Assembly (NCBI GenBank): GCA_030248295.1
Contig: JASANH010000202.1
Location: forward strand, 1 to 64,000
From: Mesodorylaimus sp. YZB2_4
Taxonomy: Eukaryota > Nematoda > Enoplea > Dorylaimida > Dorylaimidae
Length of the DNA: 64,000 bases
Direction: 5' to 3'
The notes under the pieces are model-generated. The model was given only the letters and a program-made list of their open reading frames with translations. It was not told the origin of the DNA and ran no database searches. Both the position numbers and the translations under genes were made by a program. Each line of letters opens with the position of its first letter. The stretch's first letter is position 1. Shown in pieces: positions 1 through 24,375 of the stretch.

Positions 1-12
1 AAGGGGCTAAGG

Positions 13-255
13 GTTTTTAATGAGTTGTATGAAAAAACCTCGAATTCAGATTTTTAATTTGAGGTGGTAAAATATGGTTTCAGGTCAAAGGGTGGGTAGT
101 ATGTATGGATTAGTTGTAATCAGTGATGTGAAAGTTGCTGAAGAAGTGATGACAGAGGGGGCTTTTTTGATGAGTTGTATGGCAAAGAGCGCGAATTGAA
201 ATGTGTAAAGTTGAGGTGGTAAACTATGGTTACAGATCAAGGGATAGGTTGTAAT
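13..255. repeat. Diverged tandem duplication in vinculin intron
   Basis: Two units of about 95 bp, roughly 13-115 and 163-255, share the same order of words (tgatgagttgtatg, gaggtggtaaa, atggttacag/atggtttcag). It is an old local duplication about 150 bp apart in the intron before the first visible vinculin exon. No coding sequence was seen here. Confidence 0.6.
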
Positions 256-274
256 TGGTGGTTTTGCATTTCAG

Positions 275-12196
<11,922 letters not shown>

Positions 12197-12688
12197 GAAG
12201 GGAGCCAAGCCCACGCAAGAGGAGGACGTATTTATGCATAAAATTTGTCTAGGATGGCTTAGAATGGCTTTTGGTCGTTGCAAGTATTGTAGGCTGCATA
12301 TATTTTTATGGTTTTTATTGCTCCTTTTTTGGATATTGATAAGCTTTAGGGGCGAGTGCTTGCTACCTTATATGGCTTGTATGGAGTAGGATAGAGGACA
12401 TTGGTTATAGGCTGGGATAATTGAAGATCACGCACTTATTGATTTTTATGGCATTTCAGCTTTTATGTTTTAGATATGCATTATATTGACATACCTACTT
12501 ACTTGTGGTTTAGTACTGTGCTGTAGGGTCCGGTGTACGTTAGTGCATGGCTAGGATGCGTTGATAGAGGGGATATCTTACCTTTATTATCAGTGAGTAT
12601 GGATGTGCAAGGACTCTTACCCTCTGCGCTGGTGCTAAAGTGCTTAGTAAAGTGTCGGTATGACAAGCAGGCAGAGAATATCATACAC
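12197..12688. other. Convergent 3' ends of vinculin and TAF13
   Basis: There is no gene here. A minus-strand AATAAA (plus TTTATT at 12583-12588) about 100 nt past the TAF13 stop is a fair poly(A) signal. I see no equally clear signal for vinculin. Confidence 0.5.
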
Positions 12689-13842
12689 TTAGTACTTGGC
12701 TTCATCGAAGGCTTTCCTGGCTTTGCGTAGTTCCTCGTTCATGGTCAACAGGTCTTTGACTTTCTAAAAATGAAAAATGTCAAGTAAAGTGGCAGGAGTC
12801 AAGAAAGGATTTGGAACTATGCAGGAGTGACTGCTTGGTAAAATCTGGTTGAAGGGCTGCAAGGAGAAAATATGGATGATATGGATGTAGATTTGCGGAG
12901 GCGCCATCTCCATAAAAGCTCAAGGGAGCCTCCTCTCAGGGGACCGTCTCGATGCAGGTTTAGGGGACCATCTTCACGCAGATTGAGGGGGCCGTCTTAA
13001 TGCAGGTTCAGGGGACCACCATCTTCATGCAGATTTAGGGGGACCATCTTAGTGAAGATTGAGGGGACCATCTCTATGCAGGTTCAGGGGACCATCTTCA
13101 TGCGGATTTAGGGGGCCATCTCAGTGAAGATTAAGGGTATCGTGTTTCCATACATTTCCAAGTGCGCTTGTGCGCTTATGTATGAATAAATCATGACATG
13201 ACATGAGGGGACTATCTCAATGCAGATTTGGGGGACCATCTCCATGCAGATTTAGGGTGACTAAATTCATGCAGATTTAGGGGGCCGTCTCAATGCAGGT
13301 TCAGGGAGCCTTCTTAATGCAGATTTGGGGACCACCTCAATGTACATTTTAAGGGGCGTCTCAATGTACAGTCATTCATGGTTAGCCCATCTCCATGAAG
13401 ATGCAGGGGGACCATCTCCTAAATCTTTATTTCTAAGAACGAAATGGATACTTACAGCGTATTTCTTGGGATCGCGTCGAATTAAATACCAGATATCCTC
13501 CAATTGCAACTTTCCAGTTTTACCGATTTCGATGGACTTGATAATAAAATTTCGAATAAATTCTACCACGACTTCTTCCAATAATTCTACCGTTTCCGTA
13601 TACGGGACTTTATCATCACCGAAACCGTACATCATGCATCGCAACTCTTTGTAAAAATAATGTTTCTTTTTGGGATCGGCACCTCCACTCGTTGATAAAC
13701 TGGCGCTGGATGTATTGTGAGCGCTCGATCCACCCCCCGAACTCTTTGCACCAGCTCCGTGAGAAGCAGCTGATGATGCCGGTATTTCTAGTTCTTCTTC
13801 GTCTTCGTCCAAGTCAACATTATCGTCGTCCAGGGCAGCCAT
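12689..13842 (-). CDS. TAF13: TAF13, TFIID subunit
   Basis: TAF13 is a histone-fold subunit of TFIID that pairs with TAF11 in RNA polymerase II initiation. Exon 1 is 13842-13456 (129 codons) and exon 2 is 12763-12689 (24 residues plus stop), 153 aa in all. Residues 1-58 are acidic, then Ser/Ala/Gly-rich and low complexity. The fold starts at KKKHYFYKELRCMMYGFGDD, the family hallmark, followed by VPYTETVELLEEVVVEFI and LEDIWYLIRRDPKKYA. The second exon supplies KVKDLLTMNEELRKARKAFD and the C-terminus. The donor (GCT|gtaagt) and acceptor (ttttag|AAA) are in phase 0. An acceptor-like tatttttag lies 5 nt before the ATG, suggesting a 5' leader intron or trans-splicing. Confidence 0.97.
12900..13400. 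repeat. Minisatellite inside the TAF13 intron
   Basis: At least twelve units of about 28-32 bp with consensus ggggaccatctYcatgcag plus atttag or gttcag. It fills most of the 692-bp intron. One unit array is interrupted at about 13140-13205 by unrelated sequence containing tgtgcgcttatgtatg. Confidence 0.9.
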
Positions 13843-15162
13843 TATCTCTAAAAATAGGAATCTTTAGCGTGAAATGATAAAATAGCCAAAAAACAATTCC
13901 GAAATTACGGGCACTTGTCTCTCAGCCGAAAATATTTTATGTCTGACAGGTAAGAAAGAGAAAATGCATGCTATCGGCTATTATTTCAGAATTTGCTGAA
14001 GACAGTGAAATCAGTACGTACGTACCTACGCGAATTTTCATAGACCGGTGAACGAAAGGGCCATAAAGTTTATGATTTCTTGCCCTGTCTCTCAAGGGAA
14101 CTCACTCCCTGCAGGATATTGCATACCAGACTTGACCGAACACAGATATAAGCTATCGTTTACAATTTCTTTACGAAAACCTGTCCTGTACATGGGTATG
14201 TAGCCTCGGTCGGACGTCCGACAGATGCCCTGTTTCTATGAAAAAAACATACATGAGGCCCTACCTGGACTGAACCCGGATCAGCAGCTTTCGGAATAAA
14301 CACTCTGAATGGTAAAGTTTAAAAAATGATTATTTTGAGGAAAAGATCCGGATTTGTGAAACCCGAAATCGATACGAAACAGTAACAATCGTTTCTCTAG
14401 CCCTCTAGCCTAAAAAACGCCATTGACTTTTTTCGCGCTCATAGCAGCCATAATAAGAAAATGATGCGCAGGCGCGGGAAATTTAAAAGCTATCTAAGCT
14501 AGTTCACCATTTTAGAAGATATAGGTGGTATCGATGCGGACTCGCATACTAACAGTAAGGAGGAAAAATAAGGCATAAAGCTAGAGTTTATGAAATTTTA
14601 GGTCAGAAAACTGAAGTCAATGCAAATGTAATATTCTGCTTAGCGTGAAAAGAAGTCACCTTCCGCTTGCTTCCTCCTGTTTGAAATGATTCTTGCCAAT
14701 CTGGTTTTCATCGTTACAGCTCAAGCTTAGCACAATAACTTTCATCATGGCGGCTACCGACTGCTACTGTAACCTTTGATCGGCCATCCAGAACAAAAAT
14801 TTTAAAAATCTGCGCATATTCCCTCGTGCGCATTCATATATACTGACAAATTCAACACTCTTTTGTCATGCTGGTCGCTTTTCGCAAAGGTGCTCTCTAT
14901 ATTTTCAAAATATCGTTTAGATGTCGCCAATTTTAAATTCCCGCTCTTTTAGTGTACTGCTTACAGCATGGGGGTATGTGCGCATGATTTGCATATGACG
15001 TCATTGAAGCGAGAGGCAGAGCGAGAGTCGGTGGAACGTTGGCGAAAAGCCGTTCGTGTTTGCTTCCGTTTTCATTTGCAAAGTGTTTCGCTTTCCGTTG
15101 ACTTATAACTCGCAAATTCACATTCCGGCTTCCGTTCCATAATATCGATTCGATTGTGAAAA
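13843..15162. other. Divergent intergenic region between TAF13 and Ras
   Basis: There is no ORF of note. It separates the two 5' ends and must contain both promoters. I find no convincing TATA box or other named element. Confidence 0.5.
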
Positions 15163-16531
<1,369 letters not shown>

Positions 16532-17470
16532 TAAATTCTCAACAAAACGACATCGTTCGTTAATTTACGATCAAAATCGAGTATTCTCATGAACTTCCAA
16601 TTAGTTATTAATTATACATATTTTGGTAAGAAAATACGATCGATTGGAATTATGGTCGACTAGCGCGTAATTGGCTGGCCTGCATTATTAATCATATCTA
16701 AGGTGAAATGGATTTTTTGCTTTTCTTCAGTGCGTGTAATGAATTATTGCTGCAGCATTGATTTATTGATTTTTTCGTTCATTCATCGTCTTAACCGTGT
16801 AATTTGTTGTTTAAAAATGAATTTCCCAGTCGTGTATGAATTATTCGATGTTAGGGTCAAGTGTTTATAGCTTATCACTTATTCAATGTACAAATTTGTC
16901 GCAGGTTCCTTGAATTTGAAATTCAATTTTTTTCGGATTGTCGTTTAGTTCGAGAATGGATTTTGATTTTGTTCTTGATTGTTATTCACTGAAAGATTTT
17001 CTTTGACGAAATTCAAATGCAATGCTTTTTCGATGTGTGGTGTATGCATAAAAAATATTCTCATGGCGGGGACTGATTGTGAGAATTGTCGAGATATCGA
17101 TTTTTTCTTGATTTTCCGCGGATTTTTATCGATTGGAATCAGAGTTACTAATTTTTTGATGTCTGATCGATCAGTAATTGGCTATCTCACTGATCGATCA
17201 ATGATTTAATGGATGGTTGGTCGATCAATATTTGACTGACTGTGATCGATCAGTGATTGAATAACTGACCGATCGATCAATCACTGAATGACTGACTGAT
17301 GGGTCGATTAATCACTAACTGATCATTGACTGGCTGTTCGATCGGTCAGTAATTGCCTAGTTATTGACTGACTGACTTATCGATCAATAATTGAATGACT
17401 CGCTGATCAATCAATAAGTGACTGATCGCTCGATCGATAACTTATACAGAAACAACCTTCTTTCAGAGTG
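16532..17470. other. Ras 3' flank and GATC-rich spacer before Bud32
   Basis: AATAAA overlaps the Ras stop codon (16530-16535), and other A/T-rich signals follow. From about 17155 to 17450 the spacer is built of repeated GATCGATCA and tgactgactgat words. It ends in ttctttcag at the Bud32 start. No gene was seen. Confidence 0.5.
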
Positions 17471-18298
17471 ATGGCTGATGTGGACGAACCTGCCTCAAAT
17501 TCGGTGATCAAACGAGCTAAAATGGATGATGAAAGTGTGAAATCGATAATCGATGACGATCAATCGATTGATATCGATCGAACTGGTGATTTCCCATGCA
17601 CTGATCTGGTGTTACACTGCCAGGGCGCCGAGGCTCGTCTGTATCGGGCCAAGTATTTGGGTAGGGAGGTTATGGTCAAGGAAAGATTCGCCAAGGCGTA
17701 TCGTCATCCAATTTTGGATGATCAGTTGCGCCGTGATCACTTGAAATCGGAAATTCGATGCATGGCTCGATGTCGATCGGCTGGCATCGAAGTGCCGCCT
17801 TTATATTTTGTGGACCCCTTAAAAAATCGTCTAGTACTTGGCTTTATCAACGATGCTATCACTGTACGCGAATATATCAGTGGTATTCACTCTGATCAAT
17901 CGATATCGATTAGTGATCACGATCGATTATTGAATCCGTTGGCTGATGAAATTGGTCGATTGATCGCTTTACTTCATCAACACGATGTGATTCATGGTGA
18001 TTTGACCACATCGAATATGTTGGTCAGGCGAGCGGATGGTGGATCGGGTGATCAGCAGGAATATCGATTGGTCTTGATCGATTTCGGACTGAGTTATATA
18101 GAACGATTGGCCGAGGATGAGGGCGTGGATTTGTATGTTTTGGAGAAAGCATTTTTGAGCACTCATCCCGATACAGAGGCCATATTTGGACGGATTCTGG
18201 CGTCATATGGGAAGCATTACAAAAATGGGAGCAAAAAGGCCTTGGATAAGTTGGCTGAAGTGAGGTTGAGGGGAAGGAAGAGGGAGATGATTGGATAA
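17471..18298 (+). CDS. TP53RK: Bud32/TP53RK (PRPK) atypical kinase of the KEOPS complex
   Basis: Bud32 is the kinase/ATPase subunit of KEOPS (EKC), needed for the t6A modification of ANN-decoding tRNAs. It is a single exon of 275 aa, taken from the ATG at 17471 (a GTG just upstream is ignored). The kinase lysine is in MVKERFAKAYRHP, a family motif. The catalytic loop HGDLTTSN starts at residue 175, and the metal-binding DFG is at residue 204 within VLIDFGLSY. The C-terminus EVRLRGRKR is the conserved basic tail. An N-terminal extension of about 45 residues, rich in Asp/Ser/Ile, precedes the kinase core. The acceptor tttcag ends 4 nt before the ATG. Confidence 0.97.
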   Translation: MADVDEPASNSVIKRAKMDDESVKSIIDDDQSIDIDRTGDFPCTDLVLHCQGAEARLYRAKYLGREVMVKERFAKAYRHPILDDQLRRDHLKSEIRCMARCRSAGIEVPPLYFVDPLKNRLVLGFINDAITVREYISGIHSDQSISISDHDRLLNPLADEIGRLIALLHQHDVIHGDLTTSNMLVRRADGGSGDQQEYRLVLIDFGLSYIERLAEDEGVDLYVLEKAFLSTHPDTEAIFGRILASYGKHYKNGSKKALDKLAEVRLRGRKREMIG

Positions 18299-18722
18299 GA
18301 GGATTTAGTTTAGTTTCGAATGTAGTGCAACATGTTTTGTTGGTTTTGTTCTGCGTTAAAGAAATGTTTGGGGTGAGTTGTCCGTGGGGTGAATTTTACG
18401 AATCAGTTTTCCTTTGGGTTTATATCTACTAGAACAGAACAGATGGTGGACCGGGTGATCAGTAGGAATATCGATTTCGGATAGAATTATGTGATGGCGG
18501 GTCGTGATTCGCCTACTGATCATTTCTTTTAGCGTAGCAGTGGTGGTGATACCTGTAGGAGACAGTGATCCAGAATTATCAGAGTGGACTGGTGATCGAT
18601 TATCGCGCACGATCGAATCCTTTATCACAGATGAAACATCTGCACAACCGAATCTTGTACCAGGAGCGAGAATCTATGATCGCCAAACATATCTACAGAC
18701 AAGTAGGGGGGAGGGGGGGGGG
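18299..18722 (+). pseudogene. Spacer with a broken duplicate of part of Bud32
   Basis: 18434-18495 resembles 18033-18110 in Bud32. Both have GATGGTGGA(T/C)CGGGTGATCAG and AGGAATATCGAT, then TTTCGGA. The copy has lost about 12 nt between two ATCGAT words and has in-frame stops. It is a local duplicate of the region before the DFG motif. The rest of the spacer to the innexin stop has no recognised gene. Confidence 0.7.
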
Positions 18723-21470
18723 TCACGCCTTATCAGCACTGTTAATGTACCGTCTTCTGGTGGCGGCAGCACTGAATGGACTGCCCGCTTCGGCATCCTC
18801 GGTCTCCGTGTCCTCTCCATTTTCGTCAGCTATGGCAGCGAGTGTTGGCACGACGGCAGTCACCAGGTTGCTAGCCTCCTCCACCGAGTCGCCCTTACCA
18901 AGGTCGAAGAAGACCAGTGGCTTGTCCTTGCTGGTGTCGGGCTGAAATGGAAGCGGGGATGGTTACAAACAAATAAGATATATGTTCAAAAATGTGAGAC
19001 TTGACTGGGATTCGAACCCGTGACTGTGCATTTACAGAGCCTGGACTGGTAATCCCACAGGCGGGGGTTCGAATCCCAGTCAAGGTTCAAGATTTTTAAT
19101 TTGTATCATGATCGGAAATTACAGCTATCTCTATTCTAACTTTCTAAATAAGATCTGAGCAGACTCAGCAAGTACCTGATCCAAGGCGGAGGCGGGCGGG
19201 GGATGCACCTTCTCCTCTATCATCTTCTGTATCTTTTCTATTGGAGGCCACTTCTTGGTCGCACACCCGCCTCCTGTCGACTTGACCAGAGCCTCTATGC
19301 CCACGTGACTTTTGTACAAGGCAGCGACCAGTTCGCTGGAAAATATGACCCCTGTGTGCATATTGACCATCCTCAGCACGAACACGCCATCCGTCCTCAG
19401 GTAGTGGTGCACGAACCGTTGCACCGCCTGGTTGCTGTCGGTCGGATCGAACGGCATGTCAGCCAGCTCCAAGTGACGCACGACAAACCAGCGAGGGAAC
19501 CAGGGCAGCAGGCAGACGATGCACCAGTAGACCAGACTGCACACAGTGATCACCCCCAGAATATGGTACCAGAACCATAGAAATATGAATATCTTCTCCG
19601 TGAACAGATTGATGGATAAGACGCATTGAATGCTGTAGCGCTGCACTGTGCCAGGAACTCGGATCTGAAAACATGCTCATTGAGTGACATTGTGAGTTTG
19701 CTTGCTCAGATTTCCATCCTGATTGGCCGCCCTATAAACCCCGCCCACGTGAGCTGATTAGTTAACAACAAAGGTGTGATCTGATTGGCTGGCCGATAAG
19801 CCCCGCCCGGTAGTGCTGATTGGCTAACAACTGAGTGTGATCTGATTGGCCACGCCAACTGTGATTTGATTCTTCGGGTAAACCTCACCTATTAAACTTT
19901 TCTTTTGATATGAGCCTCTCCCCTGCGACCGCCTACTATATCTCTCCTGACAGACCTACCTCTGTGGTATCTGATAAATCCTGATAAGCAAAGCTCAGGC
20001 CAACCGCCCGTATTTCTCACCCACTGAATCTCACTGGGCAACTCACATAAAAGTCGCAGAGAGTAACTCTTGGGAAGAATCCTGAAGTTGACCACTGGGC
20101 GCCGTCCAATAGATTTCTCAATGTCGTCCATCCGTACCATCCTTGATGGCCAGTTTGGAGAAAGAAATTCATGATAAGAAACTGGGCGAACACATTGAGG
20201 ACGTAGAGGGTCTTGACCAGGAGGTATACAAAAGTCATAAAAAATGCCTTATAGGGCAGGTTCAAGAATCGAAGCACTTTGTGCGGCACCATTCGACGTT
20301 TGTAAAGCCTATGTTGGAAACGTAAAGCATTCTCCAAATGGATTGCCACTGTTCGAACTGCTTGTTGACGAGCTTCCAAAACGATGTTTTTCGGATCAAT
20401 GGCCTGTTCGACCAGACTTTCCAAACGGATGCCTAAATGTAGAGTGGGTTCGATTCTTAGCAGTTCCATGTGTTTTGGACGAACTGGTGCTCAGTGTGCT
20501 TCACAGGTAGCACCGGTGCGTAGAAAACACAAACATGGGTTCGAGCCTGAGAGACTCCAAGTGATTTTGAAAAAACTTTTGAAAGCTTTGAGACTGGGAA
20601 ATTGAAAGCAGAAGCTACCGACGATGGTGGGGAGGGCATGGTGCGCCATGCTAAAGTGGTTTATTGCATGGTTGATGGCTAGGTGCTGCAGGTGCTTGAT
20701 AGGCCCTCATCAGGCGTCTTTTGGCCTCCCAGTCATCTGCTGCCTCTGGTTTTCCTCAGTGTCCCCTACAACTGACCAGCTGACGGGATAACACAGGCTT
20801 GAGCTGACAGGCATACCTGAACTGGTCGACAGGAATCTCCAGACTTGTGCTGGAATTTGAAATGACAAGGCGGAGAGGAGTAGGAAGAAGGGGACCCATT
20901 GGTAGTAGCCAATTCGGGCATGGCGAAGCTCGTCCGATCTGGTCAAGTCTTGATCAAAGGATAAGTAGTAAGTGTCCTGCGCCCAGCAATAATTCTCAGC
21001 GAACTAAAATAACAAGATTCCCAAATTACTCCAAAAATCGATAATCTATTGATCAAAATCGATCTCAGTGATTTTCATCTGATCGATCAGGTGATCAGCA
21101 AATATTCTGATTGATCAGAAGTCTGATCAGATAGAAACTGACTGAAAAGTGAGTCAGATCTGATAAAACTCTTCACTGATTGGGGTGATAAGAGGCATTG
21201 ATAAGAATTGTAAAAATATGGCTGGAAGTGCTGATAAGCTGCTGTGCATGCTCACTGGTAAGATGGACTCACTTGCTCCCACGGTCCAGGCAAATGGTCG
21301 GGCATCATGCATTCAATGGGTTTGCCCCCGAATTGTTTAAAACTGACCACGATGGCCAAGCAGATAAGAATGTTACTAGTGAATCGATAATGCAATTGAT
21401 CAGTGGGATCATCATCGAAATGACGACTTAGATATTTCAAGCCAGTAAAAACTGACAGAAGATAACTCAT
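18723..21470 (-). CDS. Innexin gap-junction protein
   Basis: Innexins are four-pass channel subunits of invertebrate gap junctions and hemichannels. Exons, 5' to 3': 21470-21273, 21003-20817, 20432-20047, 19664-19176, 18941-18723, all with GT-AG ends and matching phases, giving 492 aa. The N-terminus leads into TM1 and FKQFGGKPIEC. The first loop holds two cysteines (PIEC, NYCWAQDTYY). Next comes the family signature YYQWVPFFL in TM2, then SGIRLESLVEQA. TM3 contains LYVLNVFAQFLIMNFFL. The second loop also has two cysteines (LCDF, QCVLSIN), and TM4 follows INLFTEKIFIFLWFW. The cytoplasmic tail is acidic. The exact paralogue cannot be told. Confidence 0.96.
19001..19083. repeat. Palindrome of two tRNA T-arm-like sequences in innexin intron
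   Basis: Positions 19001-19019 are the exact reverse complement of 19065-19083 (core GGGTTCGAATCCCAGTCAA). The 45-nt spacer contains an anticodon-arm-like ctggactggtaatcc. The design matches 4275-4335 but with a different stem sequence. It lies in the last innexin intron. Confidence 0.7.
19710..19875. repeat. Short tandem repeat with CCAAT-box and GC-box words
   Basis: About three units of roughly 60 bp carry (t)ctgattggcY, aRccccgccc and gctgattRg(c/t)taacaac. It is in the innexin intron between exons 20432-20047 and 19664-19176. Confidence 0.75.
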
Positions 21471-23388
21471 AGCTTCAGAAAAATCCGAATGACCAAATAA
21501 AGAACAGGAACTCTTTTAAATTCAGTCAAAAGCTGATTCATAAGTTTTTCCAAAAGGTTGAAGCTCGAATGGCACCATGGATGACAAATCGGGGACGAGG
21601 GTGGTCATGCATTGTTTGGCCGATGAGTGGGCAAGGAGGAGGACGGGGTTTCCTCGTCTTGTGCAAGCCTTATATGGTTAGGAATAGGACTCGGTTAGAA
21701 GGCTGTCCTAGCGGCCAGAAATCAATACGGGTAAACGAGGAGTGCCAGAATGTATCCCCTCGCGGCCAGCCACTAATGGCAATGGCAATGGCGCTGCCAG
21801 TCTGCTACGGTTCGGCTTGCCCATATGTGGCTGTGCTGGGTTAGAAAGACCTTGAGTACACAAAGAAACGCGCCGATCGACCGAGGCGGTTTGGTGTGCC
21901 AGTGAATAAATGGGCTCGGCTTGGCTGGCTGGTGTCGAACAAGGATTATGTGCCATAGTGTGCAGAGTCAGAACCATTCCATGGACAGCCATGATCTCGC
22001 GTTGGGGCTGGAGTGGAGCTCTTTTCATTGCTGCCTCCGTTATTTCCATCTGCTAGCTCCTGGACATGACAGAGAAAGCAGATTTATCCGCCATCATGCC
22101 ATGTTTAGCGAGTTAACTTTGTTTCCTATGCTCGTGTCAGCAGATGAGTTTGTGTAGCAAATTGTTCTTGATGATGTTTGGGTTCCGCTGGCGAGATATA
22201 CTTCCCACATGCTGGAGGAGAAGAGAGGAAAAACTGACAACGAGCGATCAGACAGTGAAAGATAGTCAGCGTCAAGTGACCAGTTGCTGACATGCGTTAC
22301 TATGACTGGCTGAAAGCAGCCAGTCATTGTAACGGGCAGCGAATACAGTCAATCAGAGTCGTGAAGCCATGATCATGTCATGTCATACTTATCCAAGAAA
22401 GCTCACATCAGTGTGACACAATACCTTATTTCTCATTCCAAACCACGTTTCACTTCAATTTTACGAATCTCCAAAGACCAAAGGAACAGAAAACCAAATC
22501 TCGCTTCCTTGTTTCCTGAAACGCCTCACGCCCCATAATCGCACAATCTTAGAAACGAGCTTTATCTTAGAAAGAATTCTGCGGCCAGGGGCTAAAAACT
22601 GGCTCTTGCAACCTCCTCTTCATCAACCTTTACTTTAACTAAACTCGTAATTTCAAGATTTTATATGGTGGGATCCTGCTGTTGCTCTCCATGGGCAACG
22701 GCAGACTGACAATGAGTGGAAAATGTATTCGCGCGAAAATTGCACACCTTATCCATAGCCAAGCACCATAAGGCGCACTCGAGGGCAAAGGAACACATAT
22801 TTGACAATCATATTGTACCGATCCCTCCCCTGTAAGTGCGCACCAAACGTGTGAGGCGGACGCCTTGAACGCTAGGTAACAACTCCAGTGCATGATTGAA
22901 TTTTGAGCCCGAGTTATGTCCCAAGTTTCATCATTGGAAGACCAACAGGTAAAAGGGAGGGCTCAATGTGATGGACAATCTTAATTACAACTCCAAACTA
23001 TGATCAATTCTGATGTTGTTGTTCAAATTCAAAAAAATCGTAGTGTAGGTGCGTTACTTTTGAAAAAAGCGCCCCAATAAGGCGTTACCAGCTGACAAAT
23101 AAGGCGTGTTTATACAGTTTCCACATGTACACCATAATACTCATGCACGACATTTAATGCAGTACAGAGGGCCTATTGATGAAGTTACACTGAGGCTCTC
23201 AGACCATGCAGGACACTTGTGCTTATTGTTCCTTGTTCACCAAACACCAAACTCGATACCAGGTCATGCTTCGTTTCGAGGCGCGGACTGATCCCTTTAA
23301 AAAGGCCCGACCATCTGGTAAGCTGGTGCTCGTTTTGACCTCCTTGACTGATCCTTCAACTGCCGTTTGATAACTGGTCAAGGCTTTG
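21471..23388. other. Gene-poor region with repeats upstream of innexin
   Basis: I recognise no gene here. 22625-22970 is a repeat shared with 29575-29785 (aactcgtaatttcaagattt, gagtatgtccca/gagttatgtccca, aagaccaac(a/t)ggt). A SINE lies inside it. Confidence 0.4.
22764..22890 (-). mobile_element. tRNA-derived SINE, diverged copy
   Basis: It is colinear with the SINE at 5345-5490. On the minus strand it has an A-box-like ACCTAGCGTTCAAGG, a decayed B-box, attgtcaaat and the tail ccctcgagtgcgcctta. Confidence 0.6.
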
Positions 23389-23749
23389 GGGCCATCCATA
23401 AAGGTCGACCGCAGCCTTGAGGGGGGGGGAAGGGGAAGGGGGTTGGCAAAAAGTGGTCAGCTGCGGTCGGGGGAGGGGGAGGGGTAGCGGCCAATGGTCG
23501 ACCGCAGCAAAATTTTAGAATTTTGATGACAAAAAAACACCTTTTATCTTCACCAGTAGTGCGCGCTCAAACCTTCAAAACTTTTTGTCTCCTCTTCTCA
23601 TTGGTCGTTCATTCTCAACAATGCAATTTCGGCCTCATCATGACTCTTATTCCCAACTGGAATGAAATCTGATCCGAAAGGGAAATGTTGGGAGGCGATG
23701 GCTCAGCTGATTTAGGCGTTGATTCGCCTTTCTGGCCCGCAACCCTGAC

Positions 23750-24010
23750 TGGGAGGCCGAGGTTCTATTCCGACGGAGGACGGCAGTTTAGTAGCTTATT
23801 GTTGGCTTTGGACACCTGGCTCCGGGCGACACCACGCTACTGTCAAACGGCGGACGCCCACCCAAGGGGCAGAGAATAGGGAAACTGTCTTCAAACACCA
23901 GTCGAGATGGTTCATAAGCCCAAGCCCCTTCTCACCCAGTATGCCCTCGTGTTGAAGTGCTCCCAGTTAAGACACAGGGAACCTGCCATGAGAGCTGGTC
24001 ACCTCTAGGG
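23750..24010 (+). repeat. Dispersed repeat, copy B (cf. 7925-8220)
   Basis: It shares the ordered words gacggcagtt, caccagtcg, agtgctcccagt and gagagctggtcac with the vinculin-intron copy. Confidence 0.55.
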
Positions 24011-24206
24011 ATAGGTCGGCATCACCTTTTTCCTGGATCGAGATCAGGGCAAGCCCGATCGGGATAGGGATTTTTTGTTTGAGGTCGAACAGTTTGCACG
24101 CACGAAGGAGATGAGTCTATTTTCCAGACTAAAGCACACTTTAGTCATCCAGGTTTTTTATCAGGTCGAGTTTCAGTCATTATAAATAAGCTGAAATTGA
24201 TGAGTA

Positions 24207-24375
24207 CCGTATTTCCTCGAAATTCTCCCCGCGGGAGAAATTTTTTCAAATGGGTCCCACACGGGGGAGAATTACCAGAGGGGCGAGGATTTCCAGAGGG
24301 CGGAGAATAAAGTTTAATCGGGGTCTAGACAGGGGAGAATAACCAGAGGGGGGGGAGGATTTCGAGGAAATACGG
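24207..24375. mobile_element. MITE with TA target duplication (169 bp)
   Basis: The inverted ends are CCGTATTTCCTCGAAAT at the left and ATTTCGAGGAAATACGG at the right. They are flanked by TA on both sides (24205-24206, 24376-24377), as for Tc1/mariner-type elements. The interior repeats ggggagaat(t/a)accagagggg. There is no ORF. Confidence 0.85.

Noticed and set aside
17468-17470. GTG upstream of the Bud32 ATG as a start
   Set aside because: Eukaryotic starts are ATG, and an ATG follows immediately at 17471.
20639-20702. Possible innexin exon reading AINHAINHFSMAHHA on the minus strand
   Set aside because: Its donor is weak, and the exon at 20432 joins directly in phase to give SSGIRLESLVEQA, the expected innexin sequence after TM2.
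22750-23300. Coding genes suggested by 60-84-codon ORFs
   Set aside because: They overlap a SINE and a dispersed repeat and lack splice sites or recognisable motifs.
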